Position numbers and translations under genes: made by a program. The notes beneath the pieces were generated by a model. The model had not been told where the DNA came from and did not search any database. It saw only the letters and a program-made list of their open reading frames with translations. A DNA stretch of 36,821 bases from CAZJYC01 sp964550165 (lineage in GTDB: Bacteria; Acidobacteriota; Aminicenantia; Aminicenantales; Aminicenantaceae): the NCBI GenBank assembly GCA_964550165.1, contig CAZJYC010000021.1:1-36821 (forward strand), written 5' to 3'. Shown in pieces: positions 1 to 9,695 of this stretch; position 1 is the first letter of the stretch; each line of letters starts with the position of its first letter.

Positions 1-191
1 TTTAACGCCGTTCCCTCGCAGCCCTTCTCGGCGGCTGCGGAACTCGCTTCGCTCAAACATCCTCGCCGCCCGGCAGGGCCGGGTTCCCTCGAAGGGCAGC
101 TCGGGAAGGCTAAACCTTCAATGGTCGCATCGGCCATCTCTGAGAGGCTTTTTTTACCCACTTCTCCTTCACCCAAACAAAATGGAAGAGA
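1..191 (-). repeat. R1 dispersed foldback repeat, copy a (cut by window edge)
   Basis: This segment is nearly the reverse complement of positions 9696-9887 and carries the same landmarks in the opposite order: a CGCAGCC/GGCTGCG hairpin (18-39), a CCCGGC-type hairpin (about 69-83), the block GGCTAAACCTTCAATGGTCG, and the terminal CAAAATGGAAGAGA (178-191). The other end lies outside the window. It ends 10 bases before the stop codon of the GWxTD gene, so it fills the gap downstream of that minus-strand gene. The element is described under the full copy at 9696-9952. Confidence 0.8.
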
Positions 192-201
192 ATAAGTAAA
201 G

Positions 202-1248
202 TTAATTTCCCTTTGCCTGAAGGAGTTTGCGCAGCCTTTTTTCTTTTATATTATCGGCAACGCTGATGTAGATAAAATTTTCTCCCGAAAAGAGGGAAAG
301 TTCCCACTGCTTGGAGATCTGGGCTTTATTCCCGATCAGTCCCTTTATTTCTTCTTTTGAGAGCCTCTGGGAGAAGGGTTCCTTTTTTTTCGTCACCAGC
401 CGGCTCTGACTGTCTCTCACTTCTGCGGAGATGGTCAAATCGCAGATGTATTCTTCTGCTTCTTTTCGATAGCCCAGGCGTGCGTAGGGAATCGTGATGG
501 AGAGTGCGGCAGAAGAGGCGTCTACCCTTTTCACCACGTTCACGGCCACGTCATAGTCGAAAATGGCCAGTTCGCCAAGGGATTTCTCGCCCATCTCAAT
601 TTCGCCCAGAAGATGATATTTGGCCAGGTCTGGCTTGTCCCAGCTTGGTGCGGCCATGGAGAAAGGAGTGATGGAGACATTTGTCGTCAACTTGTAGTCG
701 CCCGTTCCATAGTGGTCGACAAAAGTGAGACGCAAAGGACCGGAGAAAAGCTCGGGATAGTTGTCATAGACCCAAATTTCCGTCGGTTTTTCCGTCAATG
801 TCCCCGATTCAAGAGTGCTGGCTGTGACAAATTTGCCTTGCTCGTAAGGGACATCGCCCATAGCCTTTTTGATGACGTTTGTCGGGGGGCCGAGCAAAAT
901 ATAAATCCTTCCCCTGTCTGTCTTTGAGCCAGGTGTTCCAGCCCTGAAGGCTTTGTTGGCAGTGGCCAGCCGTGTGAAGTGGGTTTCCCGGAACTCGTTG
1001 ACCGGCGTTGAAGGATCAGGGTCGCGTCTTGCCCAGAAGTCTTTGATGAACTCGCCGCGGTCTTCTGGAGGCATCTCCCGGAATATTTTCTCCTCGACCG
1101 GAAGGATGATGTAAGCGATCATGTCCAGGAACTTCTGGCTTGTCGGGTCAAGGGATATCTTCCCCGGTCCTTTGCTGGCGCAGCCAAACAGAAAGAGACA
1201 GAGGCTCAAACAGATTAAAAGTTTTTTTAAGCCATCCATCTTTCTCAC
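202..1248 (-). CDS. GWxTD-domain lipoprotein
   Basis: This is a probable outer-membrane or periplasmic lipoprotein of about 348 residues. The best start is a GTG at 1246-1248, five bases behind GGAGGG; an ATG nine bases further in is the alternative. The N-terminus is a lipoprotein signal (KKLLICLSLCLFLFGC) with the Cys in a lipobox. The central part has the GWxTD-family signature: FWARRDPDP, then an NEFRETHF stretch, then GSKTDRGRIYILLGPP, where the usual Trp of GWxTD is replaced by Ser. The C-terminal half is beta-rich and ends in a basic tail. The function of GWxTD proteins is not settled; they are typical of Acidobacteria and related phyla. The gene follows the damaged TonB receptor on the same strand, but a strong terminator (1357-1391) lies between, so it probably has its own promoter in 1249-1356. 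A second, shorter family member is at 20857. Confidence 0.85.
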   Translation of the reverse strand: MRKMDGLKKLLICLSLCLFLFGCASKGPGKISLDPTSQKFLDMIAYIILPVEEKIFREMPPEDRGEFIKDFWARRDPDPSTPVNEFRETHFTRLATANKAFRAGTPGSKTDRGRIYILLGPPTNVIKKAMGDVPYEQGKFVTASTLESGTLTEKPTEIWVYDNYPELFSGPLRLTFVDHYGTGDYKLTTNVSITPFSMAAPSWDKPDLAKYHLLGEIEMGEKSLGELAIFDYDVAVNVVKRVDASSAALSITIPYARLGYRKEAEEYICDLTISAEVRDSQSRLVTKKKEPFSQRLSKEEIKGLIGNKAQISKQWELSLFSGENFIYISVADNIKEKRLRKLLQAKGN

Positions 1249-1324
1249 TTTGTCCCTCCTTCGCCACATTTTGAAATTTTATTTTCGTTTTAAAATCTAA
1301 TAATACAATAAATGTCAGTGCATT

Positions 1325-1356
1325 GTCATCTGAGCGGCCGAAGGGAGTGGAGCAAG
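1325..1356 (+). repeat. R2-like short repeat, degenerate
   Basis: The segment reads GTCATCTGAGCGGCCGAAGGGAGTGGAGCAA and resembles the R2 units at 5763, 28049 and 31021 (GTCATnGCGAGCnnCCGAAGGGAGCGTGGC) with several mismatches. It lies between the GWxTD gene and the terminator of the upstream receptor. The assignment is tentative because of the divergence. Confidence 0.4.
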
Positions 1357-1391
1357 AATAAAAAAAGAGGGGAGGATTTTCCTCCCCTCTT
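1357..1391 (-). terminator. Intrinsic terminator after the TonB-receptor pseudogene
   Basis: A perfect 12-base inverted repeat (AAGAGGGGAGGA / TCCTCCCCTCTT, loop of about three bases) sits 23 bases after the receptor stop codon. Read on the minus strand it is followed by a run of Ts, the classic rho-independent form. Confidence 0.9.
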
Positions 1392-1413
1392 GGATTTTCT
1401 GCTCGTACTCGGC

Positions 1414-4209
1414 TTAGAACGTGAAGCGCAGGCTGACCTTGATCACTCTGTTTCCGTAAGCGCCGCTGATATTCCCGTAAGTCCCGTATCTTATAAATGT
1501 CGGGGGGTCAACACGGTGGTCGATGTAGCCGCCGGGATTAGAAGTAATGTTGTAGCCGCTCCTGCCCAGAGCATTGAGGATATCGACATAGCCGCCGACG
1601 GTGAATGTCTCGCCGATGCGGAATCTCTTCTCCACCCTCAAATCAAGCGAGGTTTCAGGAGGATTCCTTCTTGTTCCGTTCTCTTCAGTGGCAACACCGT
1701 AGGTCGTGCCGGGATACTTGTACGTGGGATCTTCGGGAATGTAAACGGTGACAGATCTTGCCCAGGGAGAGCCGGACAGGTGGTTGAGATAGGCACTCAG
1801 CACGATGTCCAGAGGTAGAATGACCGTGCTCTGGACCTTGATGTTGATCGGCCTGTCAAAGTCGAGCCGTCCGTCAGAATAGACCCAGGCGTTCGGGGTG
1901 TCGAAGTTGCCGCTTGCGCCGTAGGAGACGTCGTAGTTGCCGCCGATATTACCCCAGGCCTTGCTCCAGACAATGGAGGCCATCATCATCTGCCAGCGGT
2001 TGGACATCCTCTTGTTCAGGATGAGCTGGAGGGCCATGTATTTTCTGTAGCTGCCCGCTACGTTTGTCATGTAGTAATGGGTGGCAGGTGCACCGGCCAG
2101 CTCAGCGTAGCAGTAAGAGGTCTTGTCATCGTCTGTCCCGAACAGGCCATCGTCTCCAGGGTCGGCGAATTCAAACTTCTCCTAGTAGGGGCTGTCAACC
2201 GTGTATCCTTTCCAGGCTTCATCCTTGCCCAGTTCGTAGTCGTTGACGTCCTCAAAGACATTGCGCTTGTGCTTGTAGATGAAGGTTAAGCCGGCGCTGA
2301 AGTCCTTGGCCATTTCTCTTTCGATTCCGAAAGTGATCTCATCCGTGTAAGGAGCAGTGGCCTCGGTGTTCATCTCCCTCTCGATCTCGAATGTAAACGG
2401 GTCTGGAGGCAGATAGCGCAGTATGTAGGTGTCAGCATTAGGATCGTCTGGGTCAGGGGGGTCAGGGATTTGATTCCCGTTGATGTCATCCCAGGTCCAG
2501 CTTCCCGTATTCGGATAGTTGGGATTGGCAAGCGAGTAATACTGGATCATCAGGTATTCGTTGTATCTCGACCAGGAGCCTTTGACTGAGGTTTTCCCGT
2601 CTCCGAAGACGTCGAAGGAGAATCCGACTCGAGGAGAGAAGTTGGTCCAGGTCAAGCAGTCGATGGCAGGCAGAGTGTACTCGCTATAAGTCGACTGAGT
2701 CCCTACCACATTACCATCTCCCGCTGGTAGTAATTCAAGAATCCCGTATGGGTCATAGGTTGCGCTGTGATACTGCTCTGGGAATTTTCCACTGCTCGTG
2801 TCAAAGCGCACGCCAACGTTCAGCGTCAGGCGGTCTTTGATGGTGATGCTGTCCTGGATAAAGGCGCCTATCCTGTCCATCGTATTGTCTTGCACAGAGC
2901 TTCCTTCCTCAGGCCCGCAGATGTAGGCGTAGAAGCGACCCCTGGTGGGATATGATCCGCTGGCATAAGAATAGATGTTTCCGTTGTAATAATAGAAGAT
3001 ATAGGGATTAGCGCGCCACCAATCCCAGTTTCCTGAGGTCCATTCGTATTCAGCCCCGATTTTGATTTCATGGCTGGCGCCGAAGAGGTTGTCCTGGAAC
3101 AATGTTGCCGTCACCGATGGGTTAAGCCGATTGCGGAGGTAAGTTTCCTCAAACCTGGGGTTGTTTCTGTAGATTCCCCAGTATCTGTCGTAGTCTTGGG
3201 GAGCATCAGGGATGGCGTAATCGCTGTAAGGAATCGGAAACCAGCGCCAGATGTAGCCGATTCTGGCATCGATGAAAAGGTTCTGGCTGAAGACCCAGTT
3301 GAGCTGTCCGCTAAACGTATGCCCTGTTTCTCCTTCCCATTTGGTGGTGGAAGTCACGTCCAGGTTGCTTCCAATGCGGTTGGTGTAAAAGTCTTCGGTG
3401 ATCATCGCCAGGTTGTAGGTTCCCATAAAGCGGATGTTGGAGGACAGCTGAAAGGTCAGCTTGCCGAAGATGTCCCATTCTTTATGGGGAGCATCGTCCA
3501 GGGTGTAGACCATATCTCCCTGAGCGATGGTGTCATCCCAGATAACATGGTTGAAGTCCCTGACCCATTTGAAGAACCGTCCGTTGGTGAAGAACCAGAC
3601 GCGGTCCTTGACGATGGGGCCGCCGAAATAAAGCGAGAAATCCTGCCAGGAATTCCAGCCTGACGGCTTTGAGAGCCCAACAGCTTCCAGGTCTTCTTCG
3701 CTCAATAAGCTGAACTGCATGTCTTTGTTGTAGTATTCAGCTGTTCCGCCGCCGTGGAACTCGTTGCCTCCGGATTTGGTGACGATGTTGATAAATCCGC
3801 CGCCGGCAATGCCAACTTCTGAAGGATAGCCGAATAGCCCGAATTCAACCTCTTCGTAGGTATCGATGTTGATGTTGGTCATGGGGTACATGACCACCGG
3901 GTCGTTGATGGTCACGCCGTCGACTGAATACTGGTTGCCGCGGACTGTCCCTCCTGCAATATAGGAAGTCCGGCGGTAGCTCACACCTTCGGTGACTGAA
4001 CCCGGCACAGCGTTGAGAACATCATAGAGGTCTCGGGACATGGGGATGTTGTAGATAAAGTTTTTGGAGTAGTTGATGGCTGTCTTGGACTGTTTGACAT
4101 CGACAGTCGGGGATTCTCCGATGACCGTAACTTCCTCTTCAAGAGCGGCCATCTGGAGAGTGACATTAACTTCTGTTGCCTTGCCAACATGGACTTCGTA
4201 GCCCTTCAT
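1414..4209 (-). pseudogene. TonB-dependent receptor, 5'-truncated and interrupted by an amber codon
   Basis: One reading frame codes for most of a TonB-dependent outer-membrane receptor. It has the end of the N-terminal regulatory domain (from MKGYEVHVGK), a plug domain (TVDVKQSKTAINYSKN, GGTVRGNQYSVDGV, GGFINIVTKSGGNEFHGG), a long beta-barrel and a typical aromatic C-terminus (VIKVSLRFTF). Two lesions are visible. First, an in-frame TAG at 2182-2184 (after TVDSPY) splits the barrel, and the frame continues unchanged on both sides, so this is a nonsense change rather than a frameshift. Second, the signal peptide and most of the carboxypeptidase-regulatory-like domain are missing: a stop lies 14 codons upstream of the first Met. 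The paralogue at 6459-9524 shows what is absent. TAG ends intact genes here (15632, 21606), so recoding is unlikely. A sequencing error could explain the TAG but not the missing 5' end. Confidence 0.85.
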
Positions 4210-4790
4210 GCTTTCGCAGGATTCCCCTCCCGCCTTTCCGGGGAAAGGTTAGGGAGAACTGGTGACAATGATTAAATATTCAGTTTACCCTCTATCACCT
4301 CCTGGTTTATTGAATTGGAATTTGAATTATTGAATATGATTTATATTGTGTATTTCAATATCGTTACTTTAACAAGGATAAAACATATATCGCAAAATCT
4401 ATGCCAAGATGGGTTTGCTATAATTTATTGATAATAAATAAATTGCGTAAAGAAGATGTGCTTTCTAATCCAAAAATTTGAATCGAATTCAATTTTTTGA
4501 TTTTATTTCTTCAGGCTAACGATGTCAAGCTTGCGAAGTCTTTTCTCTCTGGCAATGTCGCGGATAGAAAAACAGGCCTCGTTTCTTCCTTTGCTTAAAG
4601 GCACAAACAGCTTTCTTTCGGGGAATATCCTTATAAAGAGCAACGAAAGAATTATAGGTACTTCTTTTTGGGATTTGTCACAAATCTCTCATCATTTTCT
4701 TCTATTTGCGCCAGCTGACATCCTGAAAAGGACATATCACAATCGAATTTTCGATTCAAATGATTGGAGAGCAAAAAGAACAAGGGGTGT
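4210..4790. other. Gene-free stretch with orphan Shine-Dalgarno and palindrome upstream of the receptor pseudogene
   Basis: No supported gene lies here. On the minus strand a perfect Shine-Dalgarno core (AGGAGGTGAT, 4294-4303) is followed by no usable start codon, which suggests it is the original receptor leader whose coding start was lost. Between it and the surviving receptor frame is a small perfect hairpin (CCTTTCC-GG-GGAAAGG, 4233-4248) inside a longer imperfect palindrome (about 4224-4256), possibly the junction of a deletion or small insertion. Positions 4300-4790 are A+T-rich, and I cannot identify a promoter with confidence. Confidence 0.5.
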
Positions 4791-5702
4791 TCAGCGGCCC
4801 CTGTTCGCTTCTTCCTTGGCCCACAGAGCCGCACCGATAAAGCCAGCTTTGTTTCCCAGGCTTGCCTCTTCGATCGTGCAGCATGCGAAGGCTGCCTTGA
4901 ATACCCTGTTCCTGGCTTCTTTGAGGGCAGGGACGAGCAGCAGATCGCCCGCGGACATGACAGCGCCGCCCAGAAGAATTTTCTCCGGGTTCAAACAGCT
5001 AATGGTTATAGCCATTCCGATGCCCAGGTAATAGCCGGCCAGGGCAAAAGCCTGCCGCGCATGCCCGTCTCCGGCCTGAGCGCGGCGGAAGACCTCTTCC
5101 CCTGAAATTTCTTCCTTGGATTTTCTCAGAGTGTTATAATTCGTGACAATCTTCGGGGCGGAGACTTCTGTTTCCAGACAGCCGCGGCTGCCACAGTTGC
5201 AGCGCTCGCCGGTGGTGTTGACAGTGATATGGCCCAGCTCTCCGCCAAAGCCGCACTTGCCCAGCCAGAGAGTCCCTTCAAGGATGATCCCCGAGCCGAC
5301 ACCCGTTCCGATGGTGAAAAGAACAAGACTCTGAGCGCCCTGCCCGGCGCCGCATTTGAACTCGCCGAATGCGGCGACGTTGGCGTCGTTGTTCACGGAA
5401 AAAGGAACTTCGATGAACCGGGAGAGCGCAGGAATGAGCTCGAAATTATCGAGTTCGGCGTAATTTGGAGATTGGAGAATGCGCTGCTTGTCCAGGCTGA
5501 AAATGCCAGGAAATCCAAAACCAACAGCCTCGATTTTCTCTTTTTTCTTGAGAGCGCGCCACGTTTCTTCGAGAAGCTCCATCAAGCCGTCGATGGTCGG
5601 AGGCGTGGATGTTTTCCCCTCATACAGAATTTTCCCTTTTGAATCGACCAGGCCATACTTGAGCTGGGTTCCGCCAAGGTCGAATCCAGCAAGGACAGGC
5701 AT
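4791..5702 (-). CDS. ROK-family sugar kinase (glucokinase-like)
   Basis: This cytoplasmic kinase of about 303 residues probably phosphorylates a hexose with ATP. The N-terminus has the phosphate-binding loop LAGFDLGGTQLKYGLVD. The middle has NNDANVAAFGE with the likely catalytic Asp, then GTGVGSGIILEG. The ROK signature follows: GGELGHITV and the zinc site CNCGSRGCLE. The C-terminal part has NPEKILLGGAV. The start is taken at the Met before PVLAGFDLGG (5700-5702), which fits the family; an ATG ten codons upstream is possible, and neither has a clear Shine-Dalgarno. It stands alone on the minus strand between a TonB receptor pseudogene and tatA, in a region rich in carbohydrate-use genes. Glucokinase and N-acetyl-sugar kinase cannot be told apart by eye. 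Confidence 0.9.
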   Translation of the reverse strand: MPVLAGFDLGGTQLKYGLVDSKGKILYEGKTSTPPTIDGLMELLEETWRALKKKEKIEAVGFGFPGIFSLDKQRILQSPNYAELDNFELIPALSRFIEVPFSVNNDANVAAFGEFKCGAGQGAQSLVLFTIGTGVGSGIILEGTLWLGKCGFGGELGHITVNTTGERCNCGSRGCLETEVSAPKIVTNYNTLRKSKEEISGEEVFRRAQAGDGHARQAFALAGYYLGIGMAITISCLNPEKILLGGAVMSAGDLLLVPALKEARNRVFKAAFACCTIEEASLGNKAGFIGAALWAKEEANRGR

Positions 5703-5762
5703 TTTTATTCTATGGAAAGAGAAAAAATTCACTCATGCCATCACGTTAAATATTATTAAGTT

Positions 5763-5903
5763 GTCGTTCCGAGCGATCGAAGGGAGCGTGGCAATTTCTT
5801 TTTTTAAATGTATAGGATGGCCTCCCTACGCTCGCACGCACAAAACTGCCAGGTCTCTTCTTGGCACGCTCCGCTCGCGGCTTCAGCTCATCCTCGCGAT
5901 GAC
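5763..5903. repeat. R2 repeat element with inverted ends
   Basis: The element begins GTCGTTCCGAGC and ends with CTCGCGATGAC, the inverse of GTCATCGCGAG, giving terminal inverted repeats around about 140 bp. It contains the R2 core GAAGGGAGCGTGGCAAT near the left end and an inverse-like GGCACGCTCCGCTCGCGG near the right. Single-ended relatives are at 15745, 28049 and 31021. It separates the ROK gene start from tatA. No transposase is inside, so it is a non-autonomous or REP-like unit. Confidence 0.7.
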
Positions 5904-6000
5904 ATTTTATTGTTGCGGTTGTATCAGTAAGGAGGTTTTTCAAAAAATAAGTCGTATATGGTGGAAGAGAAGCGATGAAACGGATTCTTCAAGACGAGGA

Positions 6001-6204
6001 TCAAGCTTCTTTATCCGGCGACTTTGGCTTCTCAGGCTCCGATTCCTGGCCTTTGTCTCTGGAGGAGATGGATTTTCGAAAATTCTTTATTCCTTCTCCC
6101 AGGGATTTGCCCAATTCCGGAATCCTTCGCGCCCCAAAAATGATGACAATGATCAACACGATAAGGATAAGTTCCGTCGGGCCTATGGGTCCGAATAGAA
6201 ACAT
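6001..6204 (-). CDS. tatA: Sec-independent translocase protein TatA
   Basis: This 67-residue TatA/TatE-type subunit of the twin-arginine translocase multimerises in the inner membrane to pass folded proteins. It shows the short N-terminal membrane segment (FGPIGPTELILIVLIIVIIF), the conserved hinge FGARRIPELGKSLGEGIKNFRK that forms the amphipathic helix, and a charged, disordered tail. A strong Shine-Dalgarno (AAGGAGG) lies five bases before the ATG; the TTG codon just before it is a less likely start. No tatB or tatC is nearby, so the other subunits must be elsewhere. Confidence 0.95.
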   Translation of the reverse strand: MFLFGPIGPTELILIVLIIVIIFGARRIPELGKSLGEGIKNFRKSISSRDKGQESEPEKPKSPDKEA

Positions 6205-6458
6205 CAAAACCTCCTTTGAGGGCTTCTGGTCTCTCTTATTTGAGTTACATTAAGAAGTTACTTCACTCCCTGTTAAAAGTCAAGTCAGGCAAAAGAAGAA
6301 TGAATAAGAAATTGAAGAGGCAACTTTTCTGAAGGATTTCTTTTGAATGGAACAACACAATGAGATTAGTGTTTTGTTCGCAGAGAGCCGGGAAGGGATG
6401 AGCGACACAATGGATACTCACTAGGAAAGAGATCTTTATTAAAAAAGAGTTGCTTTTT

Positions 6459-9400
6459 TTAGAAGTTGAAGTTGAGGCTCAACTTCACGACTCTTGTTCC
6501 CAGGAGAAGCTCAGTCTTTCTGTAATTTGGGTTGAGCAAACGTATTCCCTGGTTTGTGTTTTCATCATCGGGAAACCAGAAGCCGCCATCGTCGGGAAAA
6601 TTGAAGCTGGATTTGTTTCCAAAAACATTCAAGATATCAAAGTAGGTGCTGAACTCGCCGGATTTGCCCATCCGGAATGCCTTCTCGATTCTCAGGTCAA
6701 GGCGGCTGACGTCCGCGGTTCTGCGTGTCCCTGGCTTTTCAAGATAGACCGTGACTGGATTGTTGAAGGCGTCGTTGGCCTGGGTCCAGGCAGACGGAGG
6801 GATGATGGTCACAGTTCTGGCCCAGGGAGTTCCGCTGGCATAGATGTAATAAAAGCTCAAATTGAGTTTGAACGGCAATCCGTATGTCCCCATCAGTTTG
6901 GCGACAACCGGCCTGTCATAATCGAGCCTCGCATCTTCGAGATTGACGAACGAGTTGGGGCTGTCTGCCGCGGATGAGAATCCGTAGCTTGTCTCGTCCC
7001 CCAAACCGATATTTCCGCTTGCCCTGCTCAAGACAAGAGAGCCGTAGAGCTGCCAGTTGTTCGACATCCGTTTCTTGAGGACAATTTCCAGCGCCTGATA
7101 TTTTCGTCTGAGCTCTGGCACGTTCTTGAAACGGTAAAAAAGAGCGGGCGCGGAGTTTGACCAGAAATAAGCCCTGACCGCTGTCTCAGGATAATCATCC
7201 GTTCCCGGAACGATGGTGTCGAAAGGGATCCACCAGTCTTCTGTGCCCGCATTCATGGTATACCAGTCTATATCCTGGTCAGGAGCGTAAAGAACGTCCT
7301 CAAGGATATCTTTGTTTGTTTTGTGGATGTAGCTGACACTCAGAGAGAAGTCTTTAAAGAGCTTTTGGGAAAGGCCGATTGTCCATTCGTCGCTATGGGG
7401 AGATTTGATGTTTGGATCGATTCGCTTTTGATAATATCCAAAGGTGTACTGATGGTAGTCTTCTGGAAAAAGGGTGAAAGTGTCTTCCTCGTCCACATGA
7501 CCGTCCATATTCTCATCGTACCAGTAGAACTGGTGAGAGCGCTGGGCATAGAGGGGATTGAGATGAGCGAGATACTCCAGAAGCACGTATTCTGAGTAGC
7601 GGGAGTAGGAGGCTCTGAGGATGGTTTTTCCTTTGCCAAAAATGTCGAAATTTAACCCTGCGCGCGGGGAAAAGGTATTCCAGGTCAACAGATCACTCCA
7701 TTGTTGTGTGGCAACAAGGGCAAAGGGATTGACCTCATAGGTAGGATTGATCAGCTCATCGCCTATTTTCAATGAAACGGGATTACCGCTTTCGCCTTTC
7801 GCCAGGTCGAAGAGCCGGGTGCTGCTCCTGTCGAACCTCAGACCGAAAAGGAAGGTTAACCGGTCGCCAAATTTTGCGGAATCCTGGATGAAAAAGCCCA
7901 GTCTTTTGAGCTCGCTCTTGGTGCTCAACCCGATTTTTTCCTCGGCCGCGATCGAGAAAGAAATTTTTCCTTTGCCGACAATGTTTCCTGACTGCGGAGA
8001 TTCCTCCATCCCAAAATAATAAGGACTGCCGAAATAATAATAGGTCAGCAGGTTGTCTTGTTTCCAGGTGAACAATTCCCCGAACGCATATTCGTACTCG
8101 GCTCCAATCTTGAGCTCATGGGCGGCACCCAGCAACTTGTCCTTGAAGTGGGTGAGATAGGCTCCGGCTTGAAACCGTTTTTGCTGGCGGGTTTCATTGA
8201 AGCCGTTGCTTCCCCAGATACGGCCTGTTCCCTCATCAAAATATTGAGCGCTGTTCCACGCTTTGGGATTCAACTTGAGAGGAATATTGTCGTAAAAGTA
8301 TCCGGCTTTCAAATCCGCGGAAGTATTCTGGTCAAGGGCGTAGCTGAGCAGTCCAGAAGCTGTGTAATTTTTTTCATGGTAAAGAGAACGGGTGGAATCT
8401 CCGGGTATGTTCCAGCCAACATCCTGATACCAAACCGATTGATAACGGTCTCCGTAGTTGAACATTGCCGAGACATTGAGCTGGGGGATGAATCGGGAAG
8501 AAAGCTTGATGAATCCCATTTTATCGTCGTTCTGGAATTCGAACTTGCGGTGTTCGGTTCCTTGATGGTCTGTCCAGGGAATGAAGGGGGTAGTCTGGAA
8601 CTGGTAAATCAAGCGGATATTGCCGAAGAACCACAGAATATCTTCCAGCAGCAACGGCCCTCCCAATGAGAAAGAAAGATCCCAGAGATTTTTATCTCGA
8701 ACTGGCGGGGAAACGTCTGGCACATTCAACTTTTCTCCGGGCCTCAACCGGCTGGCCATGGTATCGTCGGTGTAGTCAAACTTGAGAGTTCTGCCAAAAT
8801 TGTTTCCTCCTGATTTGGTCACGACATTGATGTATCCCCCTTCAATGAGCCCAACGTCAACGGGATGGCCAGCGGATTCTATCTCAACCTCCTCGATGAT
8901 ATCGAAATTGATTTTGGCGAGGAGATTTCTTTCTGAAGGATCGTTGACTTGCAGCCAATCCAAAGCATAGGTGTTGGCTCGCAAGGTAGAGCCGTGAACC
9001 GAGGATTGATCTTTATAAAGATTTTTTTCCGAAACCACACCCGGCGCCGAATGGATGACATCGTGAAAGTTTCGAGGGAAAGGAATGTTTTCTAAAAGAT
9101 CTTCGTCGACGACCACAGCTGTTTTTGTTGACTCTGCGTCGAGTGTTGGCGATGGAGCTTTAATCGTGACCTCTTCTTCGACGGTCGAGGATTCCAGAGC
9201 GATCTTCAAAGTGACTGTCATCCCTACGCGGACAATGATGTCTTCCATGTTGACCGTTTTGAATCCGGGCATCTCTACCGTGACTTTGAATCTTCCTGGC
9301 GGCAGGCTAGCGATTCGGAATACGCCCTTCTCGGCGGTAAGATATGTCCGCATTCCCAGCATGGCCGGCGAAGTCACATAGATGAAAGCCCCGGCCAGAG

Positions 9401-9524
9401 GATATCCCTGCGCATCAACAACCTTGCCCTGGATGGAACCGGTTTGCCTTTGAGCCAAAGCTGTGGATATTAGCCCGGTCACGAGGAAAACGATTAAAAG
9501 ATTAATAAAAATTTTCTTTAGCAC
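6459..9524 (-). CDS. TonB-dependent receptor with carboxypeptidase-regulatory-like N-terminal domain
   Basis: This is an intact outer-membrane receptor of about 1021 residues. The start is a GTG at 9522-9524 behind AGAAGGAG (seven-base spacing), which leaves a clean signal peptide (KKIFINLLIVFLVTGLISTALAQ); the open frame extends 39 codons further upstream but that part does not look like a signal. A carboxypeptidase-regulatory-like domain follows (GSIQGKVVDAQGYPLAG to about residue 112). Next comes the plug (TLDAESTKTAVVVDED, LRANTYALDWLQVNDP, GGYINVVTKSGGNNFGR) and then a long beta-barrel of Asp/Tyr-rich strands. It ends RVVKLSLNFNF with the terminal Phe expected for insertion by the Bam machinery. 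It is a paralogue of the pseudogene at 1414-4209. The substrate is unknown; nearby sugar enzymes suggest glycans. No SusD-like partner is present. Confidence 0.92.
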   Translation of the reverse strand: MLKKIFINLLIVFLVTGLISTALAQRQTGSIQGKVVDAQGYPLAGAFIYVTSPAMLGMRTYLTAEKGVFRIASLPPGRFKVTVEMPGFKTVNMEDIIVRVGMTVTLKIALESSTVEEEVTIKAPSPTLDAESTKTAVVVDEDLLENIPFPRNFHDVIHSAPGVVSEKNLYKDQSSVHGSTLRANTYALDWLQVNDPSERNLLAKINFDIIEEVEIESAGHPVDVGLIEGGYINVVTKSGGNNFGRTLKFDYTDDTMASRLRPGEKLNVPDVSPPVRDKNLWDLSFSLGGPLLLEDILWFFGNIRLIYQFQTTPFIPWTDHQGTEHRKFEFQNDDKMGFIKLSSRFIPQLNVSAMFNYGDRYQSVWYQDVGWNIPGDSTRSLYHEKNYTASGLLSYALDQNTSADLKAGYFYDNIPLKLNPKAWNSAQYFDEGTGRIWGSNGFNETRQQKRFQAGAYLTHFKDKLLGAAHELKIGAEYEYAFGELFTWKQDNLLTYYYFGSPYYFGMEESPQSGNIVGKGKISFSIAAEEKIGLSTKSELKRLGFFIQDSAKFGDRLTFLFGLRFDRSSTRLFDLAKGESGNPVSLKIGDELINPTYEVNPFALVATQQWSDLLTWNTFSPRAGLNFDIFGKGKTILRASYSRYSEYVLLEYLAHLNPLYAQRSHQFYWYDENMDGHVDEEDTFTLFPEDYHQYTFGYYQKRIDPNIKSPHSDEWTIGLSQKLFKDFSLSVSYIHKTNKDILEDVLYAPDQDIDWYTMNAGTEDWWIPFDTIVPGTDDYPETAVRAYFWSNSAPALFYRFKNVPELRRKYQALEIVLKKRMSNNWQLYGSLVLSRASGNIGLGDETSYGFSSAADSPNSFVNLEDARLDYDRPVVAKLMGTYGLPFKLNLSFYYIYASGTPWARTVTIIPPSAWTQANDAFNNPVTVYLEKPGTRRTADVSRLDLRIEKAFRMGKSGEFSTYFDILNVFGNKSSFNFPDDGGFWFPDDENTNQGIRLLNPNYRKTELLLGTRVVKLSLNFNF

Positions 9525-9695
9525 CTTTCGACTCCTTCTCTGAGCCTTTTCTATCTTGCTACTTCTCTTAACTTTTTTACAGAGGAAAAAGTTTCTAATT
9601 TTAGTCTTTGTTGATTCTTTAAAATAATAGACCGCAGGCAAAGAGTCAAGGTTTCATGATCCGAGATTAGATCTTCAAAATTCAATTTAATGAAA

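Noticed and set aside
2182..2184. Readthrough or recoding of TAG (for example pyrrolysine).
   Set aside because: TAG ends intact genes at 15632 and 21606, no recoding element is visible, and the same gene has also lost its 5' end.
2067..2261. A short frame across the break in the TonB receptor gene, which could suggest a frameshift.
   Set aside because: The receptor frame itself continues without shift on both sides of the TAG at 2182; the residues between match a receptor loop. A simple in-frame stop explains it.
4522..5031. Plus-strand frames opposite the ROK gene and its downstream region.
   Set aside because: They are antisense shadows of the ROK gene or low-complexity sequence with no ribosome-binding site.
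6430..6458. Weak A/T-only hairpin after the intact TonB receptor as a terminator.
   Set aside because: The stem is almost only A-T pairs (AAAAAAG/CTTTTTT) and does not stand out from the A-rich surroundings.
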